A stretch of DNA of 64,000 nucleotides from Hemerocallis citrina (Eukaryota; Streptophyta; Magnoliopsida; Asparagales; Asphodelaceae), in contig CM030360.1 in the NCBI GenBank assembly GCA_017893485.1, positions 145,886,516-145,950,515 on the forward strand, in the 5' to 3' direction. A program made the position numbers and the translations under genes. The notes beneath the pieces were generated by a model, which was given only the letters and a program-made list of their open reading frames with translations, was not told the DNA's origin and did no database searches. Shown here piece after piece: positions 24,489 to 35,775 of the stretch; positions within the stretch are counted from its first letter, which is position 1, and every line of letters starts with the position of its first letter.

Positions 24489-25513
24489 TTATGCCTCTTC
24501 TTGGACTTCCTCCAAATTGACATCATCATGTGAGATCAAATCATCACCTTCTTGGACCGGCACCTCAAACTCCACCTTCTTCTCAACCGTCTCATTCTTC
24601 TTAATAGTTGGCTCGGGTGCAACATCATTTGCCTTCAACATAGCCGACTCATTGAAAATGACATCTCTTGAAATAAGGAACTTGGATGATTCGGGACACC
24701 ACAACTTATATCCCTTCACATTTGTGGGATACCCAACAAAAATACACTTCTTCGATCTAGGCTCTAACTTTCCTTCATTCACATGTGCATAAGCGGGACA
24801 ACCAAACACCCTCAAATTTGAATAATCAGCCGTCTCACCCGACCACACTTCTTCGGGTGTCTTCAACTCAATTGAAGTGGTAGGAGATCGATTTATCAAA
24901 TAGCAAGATGTGTTAATGGCTTCCGCCCAAAACTCCTTACCCAAACCCGCATTTGAAAGCATACTTCTAGACCTTTCAAGTAGTTTCCTATTCATCCTTT
25001 CTGCAACACCATTTTATTGTGGAGTGTTGACCACCGTTTTGTGCCGAACAATCCCTTCAGCCTTGCAAAAATTATCAAATTCACGGTTGCAAAACTCCAA
25101 ACCGTTATCGGTTCTCAACCTCTTAACTTTCCTTCCCGTTTAGTTCTCCAAAAGTGACTTCCAGTCTTTGAAGGTGCGAAACACATCACTTTTCTCTTTC
25201 AAGAAATAAACCCAAACCTTCCTGAGAAATCATCAATGAAAGTAAGCATATAACGAGAACCATTACCTTTGGAAGGCTCACGAGAAGGTCCCCAAAGATC
25301 CGAATGGATGTAGTCCAATGTTCCCTTGGTCGAATGAATGGCCGTGGAGAAGCTCAACCTCTTATGCTTACCAAATACACAATGCTCACAAAACTCCAAG
25401 TTGCCCGTGCATTGGCCACACAACAAGCCTCTCTTGCTCAAAATGGTCATTCCTCGCTCGCTCATATGCCCCAATCTCATATGCCAGAGCCTAGTAGCAT
25501 CCTCATCCGACAT
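24489..25513 (-). pseudogene. Copia integrase domain with several stops
   Basis: 25199-25513 has [14 protein letters not shown] and the HHCC-type zinc residues (H, H, C, C), then [12 protein letters not shown] and [12 protein letters not shown]. Stops follow near 25197 and 25143. KRLRTDNGLEF lies near 25100. Another stop falls at PQ*NGVAERMN (near 25015, CAA to TAA). 24489-24995 continues with EFWAEAINTSCYLINRSP and KCIFVGYPTNVKGYKLW. Catalytic D, D and E positions are recognisable. Confidence 0.9.
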
Positions 25514-25555
25514 AACCGAACGTGCAATGGCGGTCGAGCCCGTGACCGTGGAACC

Positions 25556-26743
25556 TTATAGAAAATAAAGAGTTCCAATTCTCTTCGCCTTCATGATTGT
25601 GAGAGCCCCCTTAGAGACTCTAAGGACTCCACCTTCACTTTGGAACTTACACCCCTTTTCTTCAAGAGACCCCAAAGAAATCAAATTCTTAGACAAATCG
25701 GGTATATGTCTCACACCCGTCAACCTTCGGACCTTTCCATCATGGAACTTAATTGTCACCGAACCAATTCCGGCAACCTTACACATATTGTTGTTCCCCA
25801 TGAGAACCTTACCATCCGTAGGCTCATAAGTCTCAAACCAATCTCTATTCGAAGTCATGTGTTGCGAAGCACCCGTATCCATCACCCAACAATATATATC
25901 ATCAATATTAGTATCTATCACACGAAGAGTATCAACCGTGTCACATTCGGCCACATTGGCCTCCTCCGAAGAAGAACCTTTACTATCGGCCTTTTGTTTA
26001 TTTTTGAGCTTGAAACAATCGGCCTTAATGTGTCCCTTCTTCTTACAATAGTTGCACGTCAAATTCTTGTGCCTAGACTTCGAACGGGTCCTTGTATCTT
26101 TCGAGTTTCGGTCCCATGACCTACCTCGATCAACAACTAAACCAACACCTTGGCTCCCTTTCTCATTATTGGTCATTTCACTATCAATGTGCAACTTGTC
26201 TTGCAAATTGCTCTTAACATCCTCTAGAGAAATTTTATCTCTACTATAAATCAACATGTCTCTAAAAGCCTTGTATGATACGGGCAATGAGCATAATAAC
26301 AAAAGGGCTTGGTCCTCATCCTCCACCTTAACATCAATCTTACTTAAGTCATTCAAAATAGATGAAAACTCCGTATTATGATTGGAAATTGATATACCTT
26401 TAACCATGCAAAGAGTGTAGAGGCGCAATTTCAACCGCAGTCGATTGGTGAGGGACTTCTTCATGTAAATGTTCTCCAACTTCTCCCACAAATCCCTAGC
26501 GGTCTTCTCCGATAGGACTTCTTGCAATGTCGAATTGCTCAAACACAATTGGATAATAGAGAGCGCTTTATCATCCATCTCTCTCCATTTCTTATCCGCC
26601 ACTGCATCAATCAATTTTTTTCGACAAAAAATGGCATCCTTAATGCCTTGGCTCGACAAAATCGCTGCCATACACACTTGCCATAATGCAAAATTCGTCT
26701 TCCCATCATATTTCTCAATATCATATTTTTCCGACATATCCAT
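25556..26743 (-). CDS. Copia gag-protease open frame (395 aa)
   Basis: This uninterrupted frame begins at ATG 26743 and ends at TAA 25556. Residues 10-22 (EKYDGKTNFALWQ) are the typical Copia gag start. The gag core follows to about residue 185, with a CCHC knuckle CNYCKKKGHIKADC at 230-243 and an aspartic protease with an intact active site DTGAS at 289-293. The stop lies just after the protease, where the polyprotein should run on to integrase, so this is the 5' part of a broken polyprotein. The gag-protease part itself looks undamaged. Confidence 0.9.
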   Translation of the reverse strand: MDMSEKYDIEKYDGKTNFALWQVCMAAILSSQGIKDAIFCRKKLIDAVADKKWREMDDKALSIIQLCLSNSTLQEVLSEKTARDLWEKLENIYMKKSLTNRLRLKLRLYTLCMVKGISISNHNTEFSSILNDLSKIDVKVEDEDQALLLLCSLPVSYKAFRDMLIYSRDKISLEDVKSNLQDKLHIDSEMTNNEKGSQGVGLVVDRGRSWDRNSKDTRTRSKSRHKNLTCNYCKKKGHIKADCFKLKNKQKADSKGSSSEEANVAECDTVDTLRVIDTNIDDIYCWVMDTGASQHMTSNRDWFETYEPTDGKVLMGNNNMCKVAGIGSVTIKFHDGKVRRLTGVRHIPDLSKNLISLGSLEEKGCKFQSEGGVLRVSKGALTIMKAKRIGTLYFL

Positions 26744-26839
26744 TCAAATTTTTTGAACCCAATTCAACAAAACACCATGATTTTCTCCAAAAATTAATTA
26801 CTCAAATCACAAAAAATCAAACCTTCTCCTTCTTGATCC

Positions 26840-27129
26840 GGGCTTGGGGGTCGATGGTGGCGGAATCAATCAGCAACGACCGCAACCAGAATCAATCAGC
26901 AACAACAGCAACCGGAATCAATCAGCAACAACAGCAACGACGGCTCTGGGAACTCGACGACGGATCTGGCTGGAAAGGGGCCTTCGCGCTGCTTCAGAGC
27001 AGGTGGAATTCGTTGATGGCGAAGATGAGGATGTCGGCGTCGGTGGCAAGGTCGTCGAAGTGGAGCTAGGTGATGATGGGGATTTGGGGCTGGAGTAAAG
27101 GTGCTGGAGGTGTGTGGGTTTTAGTGTTG
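26840..27129 (-). other. Untranslated leader of Copia element, GC-rich with short repeats
   Basis: This lies between the primer site and the gag ATG. It is GC-rich for this window and contains AATCAATCAGCAACAACAGC-type repeats at 26865-26935. Open frames occur on both strands but look like composition artefacts. Confidence 0.55.
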
Positions 27130-27141
27130 GCTCTGATACCA
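27130..27141 (-). other. Primer-binding site, initiator Met-tRNA type
   Basis: The minus strand reads TGGTATCAGAGC, three bases from the 5' LTR. Confidence 0.9.
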
Positions 27142-27144
27142 ATT

Positions 27145-27332
27145 TGTTAGGGTTATGGTTTATGGATTTGAGAAGAGGAAGAGAAGAGAAGAAGAAGAAG
27201 AAGAAGAAGACGGCCAGCTATTGAGAGAGAGTATGGCAAAATGTTGATTGATTATTTCCTTTGATTCAAAGCTTACGTATATGAAGATACAAAGCACAAT
27301 GAGCCCAAAACAATTTGGACCATAACATAACA
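27145..27332 (-). repeat. 5' LTR of Copia element
   Basis: 188 bp, TGTTAGGGTT to CATAACA; slightly longer than its partner through GAA-repeat slippage. Confidence 0.9.
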
Positions 27333-27337
27333 ATATC

Positions 27338-29714
27338 TATGATTAATTTGTCCATCAGTATGTAACAATATCTCATACACCAATAAAAAATAGTTTTTCT
27401 TTGGATTTAGGGGTGACGTGGAGCATATGATGAGAATTCATAGAACTCGACTCTCCTTTTGTTGGGAAACATATCCACTTCATTATTGGTAGGATATCTT
27501 CATCTTTTAATATATGTAGCTTCTTCTACTCTATAACTAAAATATAATTAAAGGAACGCATTTTCTTTTCTTGGTAGCCAAGAAGGCTGAATGTTGAGCA
27601 GGCTAAGAAAAATATAAAATTGAAGGTTGTTTAAGGATTTATTAGTCTCTTTTTGTTTTTAAAATAAATTTTGTTATCTATTTCCAAGTGAATGAAAGAG
27701 ACAACTTAATAAATGACATGAAAATTTTTGTTTCTTGCAATAGGGATGGATATCAACATCCTGAAAGTTGGGATATTTTTTGTGTTAGTCATTTTTGTTA
27801 ACAATCTGTCTCTTTTAGTCACTGTCATCGGCATCGGCTGTGGCTCTAAAAAATAAAAATACTTTTTTAAGAAACCATCTTATTGTAACCCTTTCTTTTT
27901 TTATTTTTTTTAAAAAAAAAACCATTGGCTCTAAAATATATATTTTAAAATTTTGGCAAGGTTTCATTTAAACAGCATATACCAAGTAATTAATAAAGAA
28001 TAGCTTATTTCAGAATAGAATATATTGATTTATTAATAACATCCCATACAATAGAAAATTAGAATTTAATTCATTTAGATTAATTTGTATATAATGTTCA
28101 AACAAAATCTTATAAATTTTTAGATGCATTGTGTAACTGTGGAAGGTACGTATCAGTTTTGATAAAAATGGTGAATAAATAGTTATTATTAGTTTAGTAC
28201 AATCTATTTATTAGTTTTTACCAATAAATAGATTGGTTTAATTTGGACTAAATAGTTTAGTACAATTAGCACACTTTATATTTTACATGCAGCTTCCAAA
28301 AAGTATTCAGTTTTTTTTTTTTTTTTTTTTTTCCACACAACAATACAACATAACATACCTATCTTTCTAGATTTAGAAGAAGGAGAAGAAAGAGAATTAG
28401 AAGAAGATAATCAAAATCCTTCTGATTCTAGAAAGATTATTAACTTTCTAGAACGAGAAGGAAGAGGAGATGAAGAAGAAGAAAGAAGAAGAAAAAAAGA
28501 AGTTGACATTTAGCCAAACCCAAAACAATCGCACGTATATATGAATATGAACCCAAGTTTAGCGCGTTGAATATGTATACACCTCCAAAATGAGTCACTG
28601 ATACCGAGCGAGATAAGTGGGCCCCAAAACTGAACAAGTCTTTTGTATTTGGATTCTTCCGAAATATTTATTAGCAAGTAAAGCAATAGATTAGGTTTTT
28701 GAAAATTTTACGTGTGGATTGAAAGAGAGAATCCGCCTTGGTGTATTAATTACTTAATTAATCAAATAATTAAGAGTAAATTTCACTAAATTATATATAG
28801 TTTTCATAAGATTGCAGAAAATCTTACCCATATCCTTTTTTTTATTGACATAGATTCACTCTATTTTATCCAAGATCTCTATCAATTAGTTTTTTTTGGG
28901 TTATTCTTTGAACCTAAAATACCCTCTAATTTGTTAATTAGACATTAGAGGGACTTTAGAAAAACTAGTGAAGAGAGAGAGAGAGAAAATATTTTCTAAT
29001 AAACTTACTAATTTTGAAATATAAAATTAGAAAAAAATGTATATATATTTTCTGCACCACTTTGATGGGCACTACAGTGTGCACTCACGGAGTAGACCCC
29101 CATAAAAAATTCAAACCGGTCATCTTTACATGCCTAAGATTGCCTAACAATAAAAAATTAAATAATTTTGAGATTCATTTGCTCCCGATTTACATCAACA
29201 CAAAATTATATACCCAAAATTTTAACAAAATGATGGATGGACAAATGAACTTCAAATTTATTTGATCAACGGTAACTACTTTTAGCTCATAGTATGTCAA
29301 ATTACAAAAAAAAATAAAAAATATAGGTAGGATTTTCGGCAAACTCTTAAAAACTGGGTAGGGTCTAATTAATTCGATTAATCTAAATTAAGATCTACCT
29401 ACTACTTCCACTAATAATACATAGACAAAGAAAGATGACTCGAATCCTGCACGTTTCATGCATGGACTTTTGTAAGTAGCTGTAAACAACTACACCTTAC
29501 TCGGTTTCTTGAGTTGAAACATCACTTGATCTTAAACACCAGTTTATCATTATTAGTCTATGCTTAAAACAGTTGAATGCCGGAATACCTTGTTGTTAGT
29601 TTTAAAATCTACAGTTAGAAAAGTACGGTAATCAGCGGCAGAACCAGGAATCATCATAGGAATTTATGGGAAAACCGGCTCTCCAAGAATTTCAAAAAAA
29701 TTAAAGGGTACTTA
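27338..29714. other. AT-rich region, no gene recognised
   Basis: No convincing open frame or domain. It contains a T-run at 28312-28332, a purine-rich GAAGAAGAAG tract around 28380-28500, and the hairpin at 28191-28266. CAGCGGCAGAACCAGGAAT at about 29635 vaguely resembles the hAT-like end seen at 43325. Confidence 0.4.
28191..28266. repeat. 13-bp perfect hairpin between direct repeats
   Basis: CAATCTATTTATT (28200-28212) and its complement (28223-28235) form a perfect stem with a 10-base loop. AGTTTAGTACAAT occurs directly at 28191-28203 and 28254-28266. It could be a tiny MITE remnant or chance in AT-rich DNA. Confidence 0.6.
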
Positions 29715-30261
29715 TACCTCCATAAAATATAGATATTTTTATATAATCTTCAATAAACTTATTAAACCATTAATTTGCTTCAAAAATCTCTCAAATGTCA
29801 AATGTAACTTTTTAATATCTAAACTACATATTTTTCTTGTTATCTTCCACTTAAAATATTCACCAACAAATTCAATTTTTTCCTCATTTTTTTATCCCTT
29901 CTTCTTTCATTCTTCTTCCGTTCTATCCTTAATCCTACTTCACCTCTTTTTCTTGATATTTCTATATAATAATAAACAGACTTTGTACTTTTACATATCC
30001 TTTTAAAATGTTAAGTTGTTTTAAAAACAATTCGTTAACTCATTAAGAATTAAATGAAGAAATACTTTTAATCTTCTTAAAGCCACTAACAACCTATTTT
30101 GTTAAAACAATATGCTTTTTTTTCTTAGAAGCATAGAAGAAGCGGAATGGAAGGAGGAGGGAGGGAGGAAGAAGGAAGGAATATGGGGGATGGAAAATTA
30201 GAGGAGATTTGAGTTCAATTGTGAGTGTTTTAATTGTGGAAAATAATAAGACAAAAGTGGT

Positions 30262-30973
30262 TATTGGGTTTATGTCTTGCATACTATGTTGAATAAGAAG
30301 ACGATGAGACGATTGAGGAATTGAGACGATCGGAGACGGAGTGGAAGCAATGAAAACAGTCAGCAGCAATAGCAGCAGGAGTTGCGGTCGACCGTACTTG
30401 GGGTGCGGTTGACCGCCCAACTCTGCAGAAGTTCCCGAGAGGGCGGTCGACAGACCTTGTGGTGCGGTCGACCGAATGCGTCGCTGATGAAATATTTAGG
30501 TCGGGTCTTGGTGATTAGTGAAAAGCCCAACTTGCTCTTCAAATCAGATCTTACAGCTCTTATCGTAGGGTTATCTCATCAGGAATATCCAATGGCTATT
30601 GTATCAAAATATCAAACTAGGTTTTCTTTAGATCTCTATACATTGTTATTATTGGCCTCCATTGAGAGCCAAGAGAGAGAGTACTTTATTGAAAGAGAGA
30701 TTGAGTGATTCTCTAATTGTAAATAACTGGTACTTGCTGGTGAGGATTGAAAGAGGGTCTTGGTAAGAATTGTAATATTTTTGTATCTTCTCTAGTTGAA
30801 TAAGATCTTAGGTTTCTTCTTCCCCGGATTAAGGCGAAAGTCCCAACCGGGACAAATTTGTGTGTGCTTTGGTGTGTTTGATATGATCTCATATGTGTTT
30901 GGTGGTTTGTGGTGATTGCATCGAATAACTCAACAAGATCCTAATAGGGGGTTTTCGGTAGAAATCCCTAACA
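30262..30973 (+). repeat. 5' LTR of family B element
   Basis: 712 bp, TATTGGGTTT (from TGTTGGGTTT) to CCCTAACA. Palindrome sites at 30382-30477, including GCGGTCGACCG twice. Confidence 0.9.
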
Positions 30974-30975
30974 AT

Positions 30976-30987
30976 TGGTATCAGAGC
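30976..30987 (+). other. Primer-binding site, initiator Met-tRNA type
   Basis: TGGTATCAGAGC, two bases after the 5' LTR. Confidence 0.92.
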
Positions 30988-31024
30988 TTTGAGTTGAAGG
31001 GTTTGTTCGAGTTTCTTGGAGAAG

Positions 31025-32525
31025 ATGGTAGATCAGATCACGAAGATCAAGCGATTCAAAGGCAAGATCAACTTTGGTCTCTTGAAGGTGGACATGCATG
31101 AAGCATCAGTTCAACAGGACTAGGATCTAGTTCTAGAAGGAGATAAAGGGAGACCAATCGGTATAAAGCAAGAGAAGTGGAAGAAGATATATTCAAAAGC
31201 CTTGGGTTTAATTCGGTTGTTATCGACGAGCGAAGTCAGGTATAGGAGAAGCACAATGAGTCTTTGGGCAAGATTTAGAACTGACTACTCGAGATCGTCA
31301 TCATAGGGTCGGATGTACCAGCAAAGAAAGTTGCAGGATTTCTCAATGAAGGAAAGTACCGCTCTTCTAGATCATGAAGTTGAGTTCAATATGGATTTAT
31401 CTGAACTGAGAGCGTTCAACGCAGATGATCTAAAGGTTTCCAACTTGATATATTCACCACCAAATCCATCCAATATGATAACCGTGCTAGATGAAAAATC
31501 TACCAAGGAGAAGTTTTTCATAGCAGGTATGATCAAGGGGTTGGAGGAGGATGCACTTAGGAATGAGAGTCAGAAATCAACGTCAACTTCTCTGAGTACC
31601 TTGCTTCACTGGCTTTGCATCTTCCCTGATATTAAGACGATGTTGATCTCTCCTTTACGGACCTTTTCTTATGTGTACGCTCGCGTCAAGTCTTAGAATA
31701 TGATGAATTCGATTCGATCCCTATAGTCAGTATAGTCAAGCCAATAGCTTGAGCTTACCCCTTTCCTGTTTTAGTACTGGTGGAAGCAGACACCTGTGAA
31801 TGACCTACACGATGGGGACACCTCTGAGACAACGTTTCTTGTCTTGCCGGCCTTCTTTCCCATTCCAGTGGCTAGTTCGCTCGCCTCATTGACTAATACA
31901 AAATATTAGTTTTGCTCTTTCATTGTGGGACATCTGCACGAGTACGAACGATCCTTTCTATCTTGTCGTTGTCTTTCTCCTTAGCAGGCTCAACGCGCTA
32001 TAGACACAAACACAAGTTCTCCTAGCGCAACAAACAAATGTCAGGTCCGCCAGGGGTCCACCTCTGAATTAAGACCGGGGGCATTTTCATACAAGCCCAT
32101 TTTCCTGGAAGGAGCAATTTTCTTTTCGAAAGTGTCGCATATTACTATACATAGCAAAATGAGACAATTCTTGGATGGGAAAGTGTATGTAGGGGTAAGG
32201 TCCGTGGCCACCAGTGCAAAGGGATTGAGCATTACATGAGAGACTATTGTAAGAAGTTAGGTCAGAAGGGTGCCAAATCTAGTGCCACTGAATCAGGTGA
32301 TGGCTTAAACAGTGCTTTTGTTTCAAGTTCTTTAGATGTGAATTTAGGTTGTTCTTTTGATTCGGTTAGTTTTTCTCAAGTTTGCTACGAGAGGAAGATG
32401 GTTTCTACTTTCAAATTTGCAACATATCATTGTGTGGGAATGAATGTTGATAAGATTTGTGAAGTAATGGTTTCTACTTACAAGTTTGCCTCATATCATT
32501 GTGTAAGAACGAAGATTGACAAGTC
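31025..32525 (+). pseudogene. Decayed gag and protease-region remnant of family B element
   Basis: From ATG 31025 the frame reads MVDQITKIKRFKGKINFG and hits stops. 31313-31600 resumes as gag core (DHEVEFNMDLSELRAFN). After a block with no Copia similarity, 32205-32250 has HQCKGIEHYMRDYC, a zinc knuckle whose first Cys is lost. 32340-32530 resembles the protease region, with a direct duplication (MVSTFKFATYHC and MVSTYKFASYHC, 72 bp apart). It is non-functional. Confidence 0.75.
31600..32205. other. Foreign block inside the family B element, possibly organellar DNA
   Basis: This interval breaks the gag frame just before the zinc knuckle. It has higher GC and a different texture from its surroundings (for example GGTCCGCCAGGGGTCCACC near 32044 and GAATTCGATTCGATCCCTAT near 31705). 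It has no retroelement motif. The texture suggests plant mitochondrial intergenic DNA, but I recognise no specific mitochondrial gene. Confidence 0.35.
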
Positions 32526-33100
32526 TTGTTAAGTGAGGGGTGAGAAAACAAATGAGTCAAAGATGAAAGACGGAAGGGGACACACACTAGAGGAGGGCAT
32601 GCATATTATTTTGATGAAGTGGAGCTTTATATCAATGAGAACTCTAGAAGTTCGGGATTGCAGGTACACAGATCTATGTGGAGTTCGTTCAGTTGGGGAA
32701 AGTTATCGCAAGGTGATGAAGGGTGAGAAGGGGATTGAGCAGGGTCAGCACAACCTCTACCAGCTTTGGAGAAACAGAAAAACTTGCGCAAGTGTTTTGA
32801 AGCCCATTGTTCCTAAAACATCATCTAGTATGCCGTCACTAGAATCATCCGAGCGAGACTACAACGTTCGAATATCTTTGGGAGGTGGAGTTCGTGTGGA
32901 GGGTGGCACATCCATAATTACATCTACTAGGTGTGTGCCCTTGAGGGGGACATACAGCGAGGGAAAAGTAGGTGGAGATAGATTCAACTAGCAGAGGAAG
33001 CCATCGAAACGAGTTGTTTGCAAGATGAGAAGGAAAAGAGTCTAGAAGGTTTTAAATCATACAGGTGTGGATTCATGAGTATGCAATCCAAGGTGGAGAT

Positions 33101-33813
33101 TGTTGGGTTTATATCTTGCATACTAGTTGGATAAGAAGAAGTTGAGACGATGGAGGAATCGAGACGATCAGATACGAAGTGGAAGCAAGGGAAATAGTCA
33201 GTAGCAGTAGCAGCAGGAGTTGCGGTCGACCGTACTTGGGGTGCGGTCGACCGCCCAACTCTGCAAAACTTCCTGAGAGGGGGCAGTCGACCGACCTTGT
33301 GGTGCGGTTGACTGAACGCGGTGCTAATGAAATATCTGGGTTGGGTCTTGGTGATTCGTAAGAAGCCCAACTTGCTCTTCAAGTCAGATCTTATGGCTCT
33401 TATCGTAGGGTTATCTCTTCAGGAATATCCAATGACTATTGTATCAAGATATCAAACTAGATTTTCTCTAGATCTCTATATATTGTTGTTATTGACCTCC
33501 ATTGAGAGCCAAGAGAGAGAGTACTTCATTGAAGGAGAGATTGAGTGATTCTCTAATTGTAAACACCTAGTACTTGCTAGTGAAACTTGAGAGAGGGTCG
33601 TGATGAGAATTGTAATATTTTTATATCTTCTCTAGTTGAATAACATCTTAGGTTTCTTCTTCCCCGGATTAAGGCGAAAACCCCAACCGGGAAAAACTTA
33701 TGTATGCTTTGGTGTGTTTGGTATGATCTCATATGTGCTTGGTGGTTTGTGTTGATTGCATCGAATAACTAAACAAGATCCTAAAAGGGGGTTTTCTGTA
33801 GAAATCTGTAACA
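33101..33813 (+). repeat. 3' LTR of family B element
   Basis: 713 bp, TGTTGGGTTT to CTGTAACA; palindrome sites at 33219-33312. Close to the 5' LTR by eye. Confidence 0.9.
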
Positions 33814-34029
33814 GTGGTAGTTTAAGTATTAAAAATTCTATTTTAGATTTGAGAGATTTTTGAAGTAACTTAATGGTTTAATGGCGGTTATTTAGAATTA
33901 CAATCGTTTGCTGGAGGTTATTTAAAAATACTTATTTTCTATGAGGTAATATTTAAAAAACCCAAAATTAAAATATGTAATACCTAGAATGGTTTTTTTT
34001 TTTAAAGTTTTTTTTTAAAAGTTTTTTTT

Positions 34030-35775
34030 AATTTTTTTTTTTAGGGAAAAGGTGTAATCTGGCCACCCTGTTTCATTAATAAGAGTTTAACGAAACAAAC
34101 CCAGAGTACTGGACCCAAGTACAAACTATAGACAGAAAATAAAATATATATAAAGCAACATGACGCGTACAAACAACAAATTCCTTCAACAACCCTGCAG
34201 GGTGGGCCGACAAACATGCCCGGTCCAGCAAAATTGTAAGTACATCAGTTAAACTTCGTACAGAGCCTCCACGACACATACACACCCACCTGAGACAAGT
34301 CTGGCAGGATTTTATCACCCGCCGATCCCTGCCTTCACCTCGCTGGGGGGACCCCATCTATGAGCCTAAGCCCTGCAGATCGAGAACTGACCCCCGACAC
34401 ATGCTCATCATCGTACCCTCCCACCATCTCCACCACTCATCCTACAAACGTGCCAGTAGCTCCCACAGCTGCTACAAAAGAGATAGCCGTTAAGAGGATA
34501 TCTTCACCTCTCACACGATAGCGCTTTCTCAGGCGATTTCTCACCAAACGACTATCTCGCTCACCCCACCAAACACCACGCTCCAGGAGAGAGCCATGGA
34601 GAGGATACCTTCACCTCTCTCATGCACAAGCTCACTCTGGCGATTTCTCACCACACAGACTTATCTCGACTCATATTCCTAATCCGAGGGAAGAGGCGAC
34701 GCTGTCACGAGCCAGTGGCCTAAGCTAGAAGAAGCTCAATAGCCTGATAGTAGGCGCTGTGAGGACTTCACCGGTGACATCGTAGGACACTCCAGACCAA
34801 CCATACCCAAATCCCACACCCCATCACCCCCAACACCAACAAACTACCGGCCTAGCCCCACGGGCCCCAAACCGAACCACCAACCTCACACACTTGAAAC
34901 CCCAGATCCATGGTATTCGCGACAACAGGTGTGGAAGGATATTCTGGCGCGACATAGTCGCTCCGCGATAGTTGAGACAAGCACCTCGGAAGATGAGACA
35001 AGTGAGCACATATCACGGAGGGACCCCATCTTTGGCCCCAAGCTCCACAATCGTGCAAGACAACCCAACACCCGGCATCTTCACACGCACTACCAACCCC
35101 CGGAAAAACCAAATCAAAGCCGTAGATCACCGTGATTAGCCCCGAGAGTGTGGACATGGTGGCAAGCGCGTAGAACATCCGGCCAAACATCTAGCAAAGC
35201 CCCCCAAACCCAACCTAACCTGAACATCAACCCCGAACAACACACCCCAAACAACAAAAGCAAAGTCAGCAATGGTTGACGTCGACGGGAGCAGACGACG
35301 GTGGGGGAGGGCGGCGAGGCGACGACGGCGGTCGACGAGCGGTGTAACGGGGCAGCGCAACTGCAGGTCGACGGGAGGAGGAGGAGTAAGGGGAGCTCGG
35401 GGGTTCAGCTGGTCGATGTCGAGGCCAAACATCGACCAAAGGAGGAGGTCACTGGGGGTTTCAGTGTGGTGACGGCATCGAGAAGGGGGGGTGGCCACCA
35501 GAGATCTGGAGATCTGGAGGTCGAGAGGATGACGGTGCGACTAAAGAGGCGAGAGGGGAAGGCTGCGCGACGCTCGATACGGGAGGGGAAGGCATCGACG
35601 GGGACGGGGCAACACTGTCGAACGGTGGTCAGGGAGTGGGCGGCACGATCCCGGCCGCCACCCCCTCCAACCTCTCTCTCTAGATCTAGAGTTTTGCTTT
35701 TGGAGTTTTTTCGGGGAGTTTCTGTCTCTAGAAAATCTAGAGAGAGAAACTATTTTGTTTGCATTTTTTTAAAAA
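34030..35775 (-). mobile_element. LINE-like retroposon lacking coding region
   Basis: Read on the minus strand, the block starts GC-rich (about 35775-34800), with CTCTCTCTCTAGAT motifs like plant LINE 5' leaders. It ends with TTAATGAAACAGGGTGGCC, a pyrimidine-poor tail and an A-run (T-run at 34030-34042 on the plus strand). Such ends fit an L1-type LINE, but no endonuclease or RT is visible, so it may be an internally deleted copy. Open frames on both strands seem to be by-products of high GC. I could not fix a target duplication. Confidence 0.4.

Larger units (their letters stand above)
22502..27332 (-). mobile_element. Near-complete Copia (TNT1/Tork-like) element, minus strand
   Basis: Short LTRs at 22502-22683 (3') and 27145-27332 (5') differ at only a few positions. 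The flanks are ATGTC (22497-22501) and ATATC (27333-27337). The primer-site complement GCTCTGATACCA is at 27130-27141. The polypurine tract is the complement of ATCTCCACCTTGAACC (22684-22699). The polyprotein reads gag, protease, integrase, RT, RNase H. The gag-protease part is open for 395 codons; later parts carry about eight stops or shifts, several of the CAA-to-TAA kind expected from cytosine deamination. It is probably the most recent autonomous-type insertion in the window. Confidence 0.93.
30262..33813 (+). mobile_element. Complete gag-only LTR element (family B)
   Basis: LTRs at 30262-30973 and 33101-33813 are flanked by GTGGT at 30257-30261 and 33814-33818. The primer site is TGGTATCAGAGC at 30976-30987. 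The polypurine tract AAGGTGGAGAT ends at 33100, directly before the 3' LTR. The 2.1 kb interior has decayed gag, a zinc knuckle and a protease-region remnant, with a foreign-looking block of about 600 bp at 31600-32205. No integrase or RT is present. The solo LTR at 988-1727 is the same family. Confidence 0.9.
29715..33960. mobile_element. Second long inverted-repeat element, split by an LTR element
   Basis: 29761-29827 (ATTAAACCATTAA, CTTCAAAAATCTCTCAAAT, AAACTAC) is the inverted copy of 33816-33882. The similarity continues weakly outward to about 29715 and 33960. Between the arms lie about 430 bp plus the LTR element at 30262-33813. No transposase is seen. The outer ends are not resolved. 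Confidence 0.55.

Noticed and set aside
26844..27142. Frames on both strands in the Copia leader
   Set aside because: Short-repeat, GC-rich leader between primer site and gag ATG; no similarity to known domains.
34824..35498. Three overlapping minus-strand frames as a host gene
   Set aside because: They overlap in different frames, lack motifs or splice logic, and lie in the LINE-like GC-rich leader.
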